A stretch of DNA of 52,314 bases from Branchiostoma floridae (lineage: Eukaryota > Chordata > Leptocardii > Amphioxiformes > Branchiostomatidae): positions 5,024,239 to 5,076,552 of the forward strand of contig NC_049980.1 in NCBI RefSeq assembly GCF_000003815.2, in the 5' to 3' direction. Below the pieces are notes generated by a model. That model was not told the origin of the DNA, did no database searches, and saw nothing but the letters and a program-made list of their open reading frames with translations. Both the position numbers and the translations under genes were made by a program. Of this stretch, positions 41,198-51,515 are shown one piece after another. Within the stretch, counting starts at the first letter, position 1, and the number at the start of each line of letters is the position of its first letter.

Positions 41198-41519
41198 GTG
41201 GTGGTAAACCAGTACTCAAATTATGTTGGAAATCTTATAATGTTCGCAAACTTGTATGATTGGCATGTGACCTTTATACGAAAAACCTTTTCACGAGATA
41301 TATGGAACCGTTGTCATGGTAACCATTTGGCGTGTTGCCAAATATTGAGAATGATACATATTTATGTAATGATTCTATGTTTTTTCCATTCTGTATGCCA
41401 ATCTTGACAATATACCTGTTTTTCCGCCAAAGATGCCAAGTGTGTCAGTCGAATTCTTGTCTCCCTGTCCTTATATCGGTCGGAGAAGTAGGCATAAGGG
41501 GCTTTTCATGAAATGAAAA
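41198..41519 (+). repeat. Split direct repeat B2 (Ngaro right end)
   Basis: 322 bp; about 99% identical to B1. Right flank begins AATGTTTTTTTCTAGG. Confidence 0.9.
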
Positions 41520-42360
41520 ATGTTTTTTTCTAGGTGGCGGTGTAATGACAACTGGTGGAATTATGAGAATGTATGTTACCACGCGCAGTCTAGTCGACAA
41601 GAAAACTGTGTGTTCTGTAAGTTTACTCTGTACGGCAATAATGGTTAGACCGGGTATGCAGCTTGAATTTTACAAGGGCTGTGGTATATACATTTCTGAG
41701 CAACTGTCTTCCAAATCATGTTGTTTGAAATCCCACCAAAGAATAACGCCTCTACGTAGTACCATGATTTCTTTGTGCGTTGGATATAGTCGTTTAGTTA
41801 TAAAACTAGTAAGCCATTTGTTGTGATAGCTCAATAAAACTCAAGAACGTCAAGTTTAACTTTTTATATAATTTCACACAAAATTCTACGTTCCATGTTG
41901 AATCTACCATTACGTTAACTAGTTTGTATTTTTTTTGTTCTAGATGATTAAAGATAATAATGATAAAAAACGACTTACTTGCCCTCGAGGCCAGGAAAGT
42001 TACAGTTTGGTGTGTACGTTAGGAGATCTGCGGCGGTCAGAGACAAGGCGGAAGTCTGTTTCAATAGGAGGTAGTGGTAGGTTCTGGCAACGATACAGGG
42101 CGGAGGCATGGGTCCTCCGTACGGGTCTATGACTGCTCCTGTACTTGGGTCAGCATTCTAAATGTAATTTTAGAAGAATTCAAAACCAAGAATGTAACAT
42201 TTTCAAGTAAATATATAATGTTTACATTTACATGGTCTAGCCCAAGAAGTTACTGCTCCAGAACAAGTTGAACTGTAAGTTCCAACACAAAAGAATTTGA
42301 CTTACCCAAATTTTCTGCTGATCCTCTCCAGTATTTGACAAGGAATGAACAACCCATTGC
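41520..42360. other. Gene-free stretch; weak minus-strand exon candidate at 42306-42359
   Basis: On the minus strand 42306-42359 has acceptor-like ACAGTAG and donor-like TTTGG|GTAAGT, and its phases fit after the exon at 43493-43587. The 54-nt peptide has no recognisable features and the acceptor tract lies in a repeat, so it is not called as CDS. Confidence 0.25.
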
Positions 42361-42365
42361 TACTG

Positions 42366-42535
42366 TGACGTCACGTTATGCAGATAGGACACGTGACTTG
42401 GCGAGTAGTGAATCATAACGGTTGACGCCATAGATTTCCTGCAACTTATGATCCACTGCTCATCGAATCACGTGTCCTATCTACATAACGTGGTGACGGA
42501 CTGATGAAGACGACAGATGGTCGTCGAAACGTTTG
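42366..42535 (+). ncRNA. Hammerhead-ribozyme-like motif (degenerate)
   Basis: CTGATGA (42501-42507) is followed by a stem GACGAC / GTCGTC (42509-42514, 42520-42525) and GAAACGT (42526-42532). Upstream GACGTC (42367-42372) can pair its ACGT with ACGT after GAA, giving a short stem III, and supplies a GUC cleavage triplet. The long inverted repeat between them would form stem I. This is the order of a type III hammerhead. Two departures from the core exist: one extra A after CTGATGA and nine unpaired bases between stem I and CTGATGA. It may be inactive or a look-alike transposon end. Confidence 0.3.
42370..42497. repeat. Inverted repeat with about 50-bp arms
   Basis: Arms 42370-42418 and 42446-42497 pair through GTCAC, GTTATG-AGATAGGACACGTGA and AGTAGTGAATCATAA-like segments with a few mismatches; loop 42419-42445. 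It sits directly 5' of the hammerhead-like motif. Confidence 0.75.
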
Positions 42536-43234
42536 CTAAAATTAAAGAAGGTTGTGTACTGAAGACTTTGTTCAAGTATGTTTACCGTTATGTTTGTGAT
42601 GAGCATGTGGAGTATAGGAAAGATCGGCAAGCCGACATCTCCTTTCCCGTCCGAGTCTATCATCAAAATGGAGAACATATCATCTGGAGAGGGCGAAACA
42701 AAGAGAATTAATACACCAGTCCTGTAACACAATATTAGAGAGAAAGAGGAAGGGGTGACTTTCTATGGCTGAAATCTAAATCTTATTCAGCATTTTTGTA
42801 CTTTGCAGTTTTTATGGTTTTTTTTTTAAATTTCATTCAAATATTACTGACATTAAATTAAACTTAAACTGTCCAAAATCACTTAAAGTCAATCAATGGT
42901 TCAATATGGTGCAAATGTGTCAGTTGAAACCTTTGAATATGGGAAAAAATACTGCGAAGTCATAAAAAATTGCACACGATTGAGCTGCTCATTATAGATG
43001 CTGTGTTAGGACGCGGTAAGAAAATCCCCGCGCTCGTCGCACGATTCTGGTCCTATCATAAAGCATTTTTAAGCAGGCCGTGACAGAACCAACCACCAAC
43101 AGGGATTCAGAACAGCATTTCGTGCACCGGGACAGTTGAACTTTGCAGGACAGACGCACATTTTTTCTTCCAAAATGCTAGAATCCAGCGATCGTACGAC
43201 GATCGCACGACCTATGTGACCGCGCCCTTACTTA
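42536..43234. other. Gene-free stretch
   Basis: No gene recognised. 43020-43220 has CG-rich words (cgatcgtacgacgatcgcac) possibly from an older transposon. Confidence 0.35.
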
Positions 43235-43466
43235 TACCCCTGTCACATTTGGCGAAAATCGATCGGATGACGATTCTGCGGCAATCGCCCGGGCCTCGCT
43301 TATAATAATGACTTTATTTCACAACAATTGTGCAAGGTACAAGGTATGGCTCCTATGTGACAGGGACGGTTTTCAGGTGAAAAATACGCGCAACCCTCTG
43401 TCGATCTTAAATATGGCCGATATTCCATCTATACGCCCGAAGATCGTAGATAATGTGACAGGGGTA
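43235..43466. mobile_element. TIR MITE, CCCCTGTCACAT ends
   Basis: Left end TACCCCTGTCACATT, right end AATGTGACAGGGGTA; internal segments also contain GATCG-rich inverted words. The flanking TA may be the target duplication. It would lie in an intron of the minus-strand gene described at 43493-44143. Confidence 0.7.
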
Positions 43467-43492
43467 TCATCATGATTGACATGCTAACTCAC

Positions 43493-43587
43493 CTGACGAT
43501 GCGCCTGCAATAGTCATGGTTGGAGCGTTCGCAGTTTCCCCAGGAGTTACCACGACTCCAGTGGTGGCGATAGAAAAATTCCTGGCA
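43493..43587 (-). CDS. Coding exon of an unidentified gene
   Basis: 95 nt on the minus strand, from acceptor-like CATCACTAG to donor CGTCAG|GTGAGT. One base completes the codon split with the exon at 44041-44143; then 31 open codons and one trailing base. The peptide reads ARNFSIATTGVVVTPG, then ETANAPTMTIAGASS. Thr/Ala/Gly-rich with beta-type alternation, it looks extracellular. Good donor, weaker acceptor. Family not recognised. Confidence 0.5.
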
Positions 43588-44040
43588 CTAGTGATGGCAA
43601 ATTAGAAATATTTTTACGAGAACAACACGTGTGCGCAGATCATATGAAGTCAAAGTTACGTCTATGAAGTTAACTCAGGCGTGTAAAACTGACGAAAGGT
43701 AGTGAATGCTTTCCGAAACGTTTCCAAAACCATATCAAGTTGCTTGAGTAACTGCGTTTTGATTGAAAGCCAAAGCTGTTGCTTTTTTAATTACAAATAT
43801 TGTCGATCTAACATGTGAGTATAGAGATTAACTGTCAAATACTGTTGTTTAAAATCATTGGAAACAGTGAAATTGACAATGGAGTTTATTGCAAACTTAT
43901 TGGGGCTACATGTAAATGCTGTAGGTCATATATAAAGAGAATAACAGTAACGCTATTCATCCTTCATCGTTTTCTATACATATATCTCCACATATTTCAA
44001 TGAGCAAATGCTCAAATGGTAACACAAGAATAGGACCTAC
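43588..44040 (-). other. Probable intron
   Basis: Lies between the two minus-strand exons, bounded by GTAGGT (44040) and AG (43588). AT-rich, no gene. Confidence 0.45.
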
Positions 44041-44143
44041 CTTTGGGTAAAATTACGATTGCAGACGTTATACACCGTTTCCGGTGCTGTGAACGTGACG
44101 GTGAAGTCCACGGGAAGATCGCCAGAGGGCACCCATGAGTCAG
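44041..44143 (-). CDS. Coding exon of an unidentified gene
   Basis: 103 nt on the minus strand with strong signals: polypyrimidine tract and acceptor TTTTCTCCTTAG, and donor CAAAG|GTAGGT. It holds two leading bases, 33 open codons and two trailing bases, so its phases join the 43493-43587 exon. The peptide reads DSWVPSGDLPVDFTVTFTAP, then ETVYNVCNRNFTQ, with an N-glycosylation site (NFT) and beta-strand-like alternation, suggesting an extracellular domain. The 3' end phase of the next exon equals the 5' phase of this one, so the pair could be a repeatable module. Upstream exons were not found in this window. Family not recognised. Confidence 0.6.
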
Positions 44144-44653
44144 CTAAGGAGAAAACACAAATTTAACCATGAAAAGCAAACAGTGACAGCAGACTGATCC
44201 TTTACTTGCTACAAGTCTACTTACTACAAGTTATTCTATATGCGAAATAATAATAATCCATCAGTGTTGTTTTAGTCCTGTGTGCGTATTCATTTCCACA
44301 TGAAAAATGCGTTCCTAGCTTGTTGAAGTTGTTTTATAGAATGTATACGGCAAATTCAGTAGTGAGTATGTTACGTACATGTACAACTTGACAGTACAAG
44401 CAGTGTAGGGATGATGAATAACGTTAACAACATCTTCGCTTTGGGACTACAGCTGTGGAATAAGAAGAGATGATGTTATAGAAGATGACCAAAGTATATC
44501 TAACCAACAACTAAAATATCTATTGAAAATGACAACAAACCATTACACTGGGCCAGCCTAGGCAGGCTATGTAAGCTGGTGACGGCTGACCCACAAATAT
44601 ACAACAAACAAACAAATCGAATTTACACATATGCACAGAATAGGCCACATAAG
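44144..44653. other. Probable intron or intergenic
   Basis: AT-rich; no further exon supported. Confidence 0.35.
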
Positions 44654-44926
44654 CTACAAGAGGCTAGGAGGAGCAGATGGAAGGTGCTGTAAATAGGTTT
44701 GTTGATGATAAGAATGAATGCAGAGCGTCTGAGAGTTTTTGGTTTGTAGCAACGTTATGACTCCGGTTGAGAGAGACTGGCCGACAAGGTGGAGCACTGT
44801 AGCAGCTAACGTTTGTCGTGCAGCCATGTTCAGAGGACAGTGAAGTAGAAAGTGCGCAACCGTCTCGGACGTAGCACCACAAGCACAGCTCCGGGTTGTG
44901 ATGTTGAACTTGGCCAACAATAACAA
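44654..44926 (-). pseudogene. LINE-type RT protein C-terminal fragment
   Basis: The minus-strand frame begins LLLAKFNITTRSCACGATSE, then TVAHFLLHCP. This is the Cys-x-CGA-x-SET-V-x-H-x-LL-x-CP signature found at the C-terminus of Jockey/I-group LINE proteins. Upstream RT sequence is missing. It is distinct from the fragment at 31401-31823. Confidence 0.6.
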
Positions 44927-46859
44927 CTAAAATAAATGGAATTTACTTTTTTCATGGAATACACCTGTCTGCTGCTGTTCCAGAATCACCATCAGAAAGG
45001 TGACAGAAGATAAGGTCAAAGAAATGTTGCCTTAACAAGAAAACAACACTTTTTTTATGTGCAAAGAAATTTGTCGTGTCACTACATTTGAGGATACAGT
45101 CTTCATGCCCCGTTTTACGCAATGTCTAATTTTAGGTTACGTTGAGACGGTTATTTTGGTACCCATTGATTAAAACCCTTACTTTATTTGTTGAATGGAT
45201 ATGTTGTCGAACGGTCCCGAGCGTAGCCAAGTATAGGTTTGTTTCCCATTGTTTGCGACGTGTTTGACGCGCTTTTTTTCGGGATTTCGTCGGTACGGTC
45301 AAACGTCTGAAAACTTATCCTGAGGCGTGTATAACAAATGTAATTCCATTAAAGGAAGGTGGCAAATTATCATCATGGGTGACCAATATACAAAACGGGA
45401 TGAACACGCATCCGGCCAGTGCCAAAGGCATTCAACGGCTGCACCCGTTGGTCATGAAGAAAACAGTATCATATGAAATGCCTGCTTGGAAAGTAGGACA
45501 TTGTGTTCTGGACACGTTACTGTATCGTCCTAATGGTGTAAGGTACAAACTGGTACATACATCCGACACCCACCCACCCTATCCATTTGGTCACGCTCCG
45601 CGATTCAGCTAAACTCTATCCTAAATATTTATCCCTGTAATTGTATTTTGTCTTAAATGTTTATAATCCCAACGCCCTTTTAATTCTGACTTTTGCGTAA
45701 CAGTCGGAGAGGCCGGTAGAGAGAGACACACTTCAGAAGAGGGGCACATTCCGGAATAAGTAGTTTATATGCCTTCTTGCCACGCACAATTGAATGCCTT
45801 TTTAAAGTCAACGAAGCAAGCATACAGGCGTTTGTTAGTTGACAGGGGCTTGCTGAAGCTTAGGTTTGAAATGAAGTCCCCCAGGCTGTCAGTCTAAGGT
45901 ATTCATGGTATGACAGAGACCTTAGGCAGTATCATGGCATTTACATTACGCAGTATATACAGGCGACATTCACACACATAATAATAATGATAAAAGCTTC
46001 GTCATGATCTATGAACATAAGCTATCATTAATCCTTTCATATTAAGTGCAGGGTCGTAGAGCGCAACAATAGTAAATAGAAGGAAATCAGTGCGGGTTGG
46101 GGATCTAGCCAGGCCTGGAAGAGATTCTGTTCGGCAGCCAAGGCACTTCTTCCCGTCAACATCAGGATAGCATCCCGTGGATACATGTATGTCCTGCGGG
46201 AAGATAGTTAGCCTGACCATGCTGACCACACAACCGGTGACACCTCCCGAGGCAAGGGGTAAAATGCCACCGTGATTTTGCAGGGTTTAGGGTGCAGGTC
46301 CATGGCCCCCCTCCCCACCTCAACAAATTTTGCCATGGCCATCCTCTCGACATGTGTCGTTTAGAATGGTAAAATGACTTGCCATTAAAAATCAAAAGCA
46401 CAAATTACTGTGATATGCAAGTACATGTGCCTGTCGTTTCGGAAAGGATAAGTCTATGAACAGTTTATATCTACAATCTACATAGAGAACTTACTACATA
46501 TCTTCACTCACCTGCTACCTGGTCAGCGACTGTCCGTATCTAGATCATGTAGGCGTGCTTCTGTACATATCCAGTGTGACCAGGCTCTCAGGGCCACCCT
46601 ATTGTTCCTAGCTAATGTTTGTAATTACTGCTTCCCAGTCATGCGTGGTACAGTACCGCTTATCCTATGGAACCTCCTCTAACTAATCAAACAAAGGGCG
46701 TTGAGGTTACAGGACACAGTATTTTATTCACTCATTATAGAAAAAGTGGGACACTTCGTCCTCCACTGCTTCTAGAAAAGAAGTCAAACCCAAATGCTTA
46801 GACCGTAGCTCTCAGTAGTCCATATTGTTGCTAGAATAGTCACTTGTTTCCACTTGTCA
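44927..46859. other. Gene-free stretch
   Basis: No gene supported. The 77-codon plus-strand frame at 45379-45612 has no domain. On the minus strand an acceptor-like TATCTTCCCGCAG (near 46205) precedes an open frame to 46002, but no partner exon was found. Confidence 0.35.
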
Positions 46860-46970
46860 CCATTGTTATTTATACAAAAGTCTTTTATTTTATGTATGTT
46901 TACTATGCATTCTGTATGTGCCATGTTGCAATTAGCCCTCGGGCAAGAATTTGCAAATAAACTTTCTTTA
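46860..46970 (+). repeat. Possible LINE 3' tail
   Basis: ttatgtatgt ... tgtgccatgttgcaattagc cctcgggcaa ... tttgcaaataaac reads like a retroposon 3' end with AATAAA. Recognition is from general memory of such tails, with no second copy in the window. Confidence 0.3.
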
Positions 46971-47725
<755 letters not shown>

Positions 47726-47759
47726 ACACGCACGCACGTGTACACACACATACACACAA

Positions 47760-48214
47760 TTCCTGAAATTTCTTGATCGAGACTTGAAAGTTGGGGGGAA
47801 GACGCCACCCCCTCCCCTACCCGGCCGATCTCCCCGTCGGTCCCCCCACCACCTTGTCTGATCTTGTCTGTAATCTGACTTGATTAAACGGTTGCTGGCA
47901 AAACCTGACTTATCTAAGTTTTCCAGGTAACGTTATAAAATCTGTAACGTTCTAAAACTTGAGAGTTAAGCTGCGTGCCGTCAAACTCGATTGTGAGGGC
48001 TGATACCCAATCAAGTAGGTCAAGACGGGAATCACCTTTTACTGAGATTTGAACAAACCTTTTTTTTCTAATCAATACAAAACACCATGTCTGCTATCCC
48101 TGGATGTGAGCCAGATAATCTTACAACGATGTGAATTTTCTAGGCCAATCCTAGATTTCCTGGTTAGTGTGTAAAAATAGCCTAATACGACTAGACCTCT
48201 TCCAATTAATGTGG
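47760..48214. other. Gene-free stretch
   Basis: C/G-rich short run at 47790-47855; nothing else recognised. Confidence 0.4.
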
Positions 48215-48573
48215 GATCCTGTGGCGTAATCGTCAGCGCTATGAGCTCAGACCCAAGAGGTCCCGAGTTCGAAACCTGCCATGTCACCGATCTTGTGCCC
48301 TTGGGAAAGGCACTTTACACGACTTTCCTCACTTCAAAAATGAGTATCTAGTATTCGAGTCCCTCGGATAGGACGTTTAATGGGGGTCCCGTGTTCAGGG
48401 AGAGCCACATCTTGAGCACGTTAAAAAACCCACCACACTTATCGAAAAGAGTAGGGGAGATTCCCCGTTATGAGTGGATTAAACGTTACAGTCTGGTCTC
48501 CTGGTTGACATCTTGCAAAGGTGATAGTCACCTGTTATGTCAATCCTTCCACAACTGTAGTAAAACTGAATAA
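48215..48573 (+). mobile_element. tRNA-derived SINE
   Basis: The head has box A-like TGGCGTAATCGTCAGCG (48222) and box B-like GAGTTCGAAACC, spaced as in a tRNA promoter. The body has TTGTGCCCTTGGGAAAGGCA, GTCCCTCGGATAGGAC, GAGCACGTTAAA and ACCCACCACACTTATCGAAA, shared with the copy at 51215. It ends gaataaaataaagg, followed by an A-rich stretch. It would be transcribed by RNA polymerase III and moved by a partner LINE. Confidence 0.8.
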
Positions 48574-49319
48574 AATAAAGGACATTTAACAACAAAAAAA
48601 AAAAGATAAAAAAAATAATGTAGACATTAACGGGATATCTAATCTCTCAGTTTATAGAGCAATCTAAAATTTTGACTACACCTCAGGGGCGGGGTTATTC
48701 TTTACAGTACATTTTGTATTACGATCTCTTTGGAAATATTCTGTTGAAATCTGATAATAGTTACTGGTCAAGAATCATTGGTTTCTGTCTTGCATCCTCT
48801 CTCTGTGTCCTGACACTCCGCTTTAACAAAGGCTAGGGTGTTAATCTGGGATTTCGTTTAATCCAGCTGAATCTACTTTGATTTGTGAGTACATAATTTG
48901 GCAGATGTATATGGAAAGGTGTTAACCTGGCTTCAATCCCTCTGATTCTAGGGAAGTATTACAAATACAGACAGTACGTACATAATAATGTGTATTCACA
49001 CTTTTTGGTCTCATTTAGGAGTAGCCCCTAGTCCGCATGCGTCGACTGTTCCATTGGTGAAGGGGGTGGGGGGCTAAACAATTCTAAGCAATCTAACAAA
49101 AGGTAGACTATTTTCTCAGTAAGACCATGAAAACATTGACATGACGTGATAAATAGGCATCAGTCAATATATTTCCACTATGAAGTTTTATTCCATGTTT
49201 CTTACAAGCTATGTCACAAAATACATTCTCTTTATTGAATGCAATATCTATGTGTTAGTTTCATACTAACGACGATTTAAGGAAAGTTTAATATTACAGG
49301 ATAGTAATATTCTGAATCC
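48574..49319. other. Gene-free stretch before gap
   Basis: Starts with A-rich sequence following the SINE; nothing else recognised. Confidence 0.4.
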
Positions 49320-50076
49320 NNNNNNNNNNNNNNNNNNNNNNNNNNNNNNNNNNNNNNNNNNNNNNNNNNNNNNNNNNNNNNNNNNNNNNNNNNNNNNNNN
49401 NNNNNNNNNNNNNNNNNNNNNNNNNNNNNNNNNNNNNNNNNNNNNNNNNNNNNNNNNNNNNNNNNNNNNNNNNNNNNNNNNNNNNNNNNNNNNNNNNNNN
49501 NNNNNNNNNNNNNNNNNNNNNNNNNNNNNNNNNNNNNNNNNNNNNNNNNNNNNNNNNNNNNNNNNNNNNNNNNNNNNNNNNNNNNNNNNNNNNNNNNNNN
49601 NNNNNNNNNNNNNNNNNNNNNNNNNNNNNNNNNNNNNNNNNNNNNNNNNNNNNNNNNNNNNNNNNNNNNNNNNNNNNNNNNNNNNNNNNNNNNNNNNNNN
49701 NNNNNNNNNNNNNNNNNNNNNNNNNNNNNNNNNNNNNNNNNNNNNNNNNNNNNNNNNNNNNNNNNNNNNNNNNNNNNNNNNNNNNNNNNNNNNNNNNNNN
49801 NNNNNNNNNNNNNNNNNNNNNNNNNNNNNNNNNNNNNNNNNNNNNNNNNNNNNNNNNNNNNNNNNNNNNNNNNNNNNNNNNNNNNNNNNNNNNNNNNNNN
49901 NNNNNNNNNNNNNNNNNNNNNNNNNNNNNNNNNNNNNNNNNNNNNNNNNNNNNNNNNNNNNNNNNNNNNNNNNNNNNNNNNNNNNNNNNNNNNNNNNNNN
50001 NNNNNNNNNNNNNNNNNNNNNNNNNNNNNNNNNNNNNNNNNNNNNNNNNNNNNNNNNNNNNNNNNNNNNNNNNNNN
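49320..50076. other. Assembly gap (757 N)
   Basis: Unbroken run of N; long open frames spanning it are meaningless. Confidence 0.99.
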
Positions 50077-51214
50077 TGAATAGATAGACATATAAGTATA
50101 ATCTTTTTGAACTTTTGATGGAAATATATTTTATTCAAACCATAATTTTGTCCGTGCAGGGAATGAAAAAACAACAAAATTAGGGATAGCAAAATAAACG
50201 ACGCGGGGTATAATATTGAAATGGATTCAAAGAGGCTGTTATTTTTGTTCCATATGTGATATCATGCACATTTATGTCATAATTGCCCTGACCTCCGACC
50301 CCTCCTTTTGCCTGTTTTTAAAGTTTTGTATCAAAACAAATGTATACTTGTTCATATTTTTCAATTACAGTAAACTGTACTTGTATTATTTCATTTATTT
50401 CATGGTAGCCAGGAAGAATAGTGATGTATCACCAATGCCTTATGGTGATCTTAATGAATAAACCAAATAAACCAAACCAAACTGTTATCTGCGAACTAAG
50501 ATGTGAGGGTCCGCTGAAAGTCAGACAATGTCTTCAAAGATTCCATTGCATGAGTAACACGACCCACACAGCTTTGAGTTATTCCACTTGTTTTTCTCGC
50601 AATTTACCTTTTTTTTCAAAGGGACATAGACTGGAGCAATGAACAGAATAATTAAAAATTTGGCTATCATTGATTAAAGCCTTCATTCTTTATATTTATG
50701 CCCTAACATATTAGTTTTTCACATTATATTTTGGTGAGAACATGTTGATCACCCCTCGCATATCTCTTGTATACAGAAAAGTGGTTCTGTTCGGGTTGAC
50801 AGCTACTTAACTGGTGATATATTAGTGCCACAATCTCGATTCGGACTTCCAGAAGGCGAACATTTCATTTTGCATGTCAGGGGAAATTTGATGCGTGTAT
50901 CCAACACATTTCCGTGGCATATAAATCATGATTTTATGGTTGTGTTTTCCAGGTCAGGAAGTATTAAAAGTTGTTTGTGGGATAAATGCACAGATTACTG
51001 TTTCTAACAGTGAAGTAAAGCGGTTTATGGATATCACAAAACTGCAAAGGTCAAGTCAACTTGAGTAACTGAAAAGAGTAAACATTAAATGAAAAGTTGA
51101 TGTAGTTACAAAATGCATACATATATATGATCAGGAAATACAAAATGACACATTAATACTAGTGACTACTATATGCGTTTTGTGTGAATTTCCAAATCAA
51201 CCTTGAGAGTACAT
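50077..51214. other. Gene-free stretch
   Basis: AT-rich. 50400-50480 ends in gaataaaccaaataaaccaa, possibly a retroposon tail. No gene supported. Confidence 0.35.
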
Positions 51215-51515
51215 AAGTGATAGGATGACCGTAATGGTAAGTTTTTGCCCCAGAACCTAGAGGTTCCGGGTTCGAAGCACCTGACATGCTCAGATCTTGG
51301 CGTTGTGCTCTTGAGAAAAGGTACTTTACACGGCTTTACTCACTTCACTCAGGTGGAAAGGAGTACCTTGCTTCGAAAAGGGAAGTCCCTCGGATAGGAC
51401 ATAAAATGGAGGCCCTATGTTTGAGGAGAGTCACAACTCGAGCACGTTAAAGAACCCACCACACTTATCAAAAACAGTAGGGGACTTTCGCGATGTGAGT
51501 AGATCAAATAAACTT
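51215..51515 (+). mobile_element. tRNA-derived SINE, second copy
   Basis: Box A-like region GATGACCGTAATGGTAAG and box B GGGTTCGAAGC, then the same body as the 48215 copy (GTCCCTCGGATAGGACATAA, GAGCACGTTAAAGAACCCAC, CACACTTATC-AAAA-AGTAGG). It ends gatcaaataaac. The head is more diverged than the body. Confidence 0.75.

Larger units (their letters stand above)
33935..41519 (+). mobile_element. Ngaro-type tyrosine-recombinase retrotransposon, apparently intact
   Basis: About 7.6 kb. Order: A1 (33935-34095), SGNH-hydrolase ORF, B1 (35245-35566), A2 (35564-35724), hairpin leader, gag, RT/RNase H, tyrosine recombinase, B2 (41198-41519). Split direct repeats of this A1 / B1-A2 / B2 type, a recombinase instead of an integrase and absence of a target duplication are hallmarks of Ngaro/DIRS-order elements. 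A1 and A2 look identical and B1 and B2 differ at two of 322 positions, so insertion was recent. B1 and A2 share AAA at their junction, and AAA also stands at the outer ends of A1 and B2. This is the probable 3-bp crossover core. Confidence 0.9.

Noticed and set aside
42306-42359. Third minus-strand exon
   Set aside because: Phases fit the 43493-44143 exons, but the exon is tiny, the peptide nondescript and the acceptor sits in an inverted repeat.
46002-46229. Minus-strand exon after acceptor TATCTTCCCGCAG
   Set aside because: Acceptor is good, but no partner exon, domain or phase match was found.
48220-48290. tRNA gene
   Set aside because: Boxes A and B are present, but the cloverleaf is poor and the sequence continues into a SINE body shared with other copies.
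49266-50192. Long open frames across N
   Set aside because: Produced by the assembly gap.
50825-51007. 60-codon plus-strand frame (RFGLPEGEHFILHV...)
   Set aside because: Reads like protein, but has no splice, domain or homologue that I can recognise.
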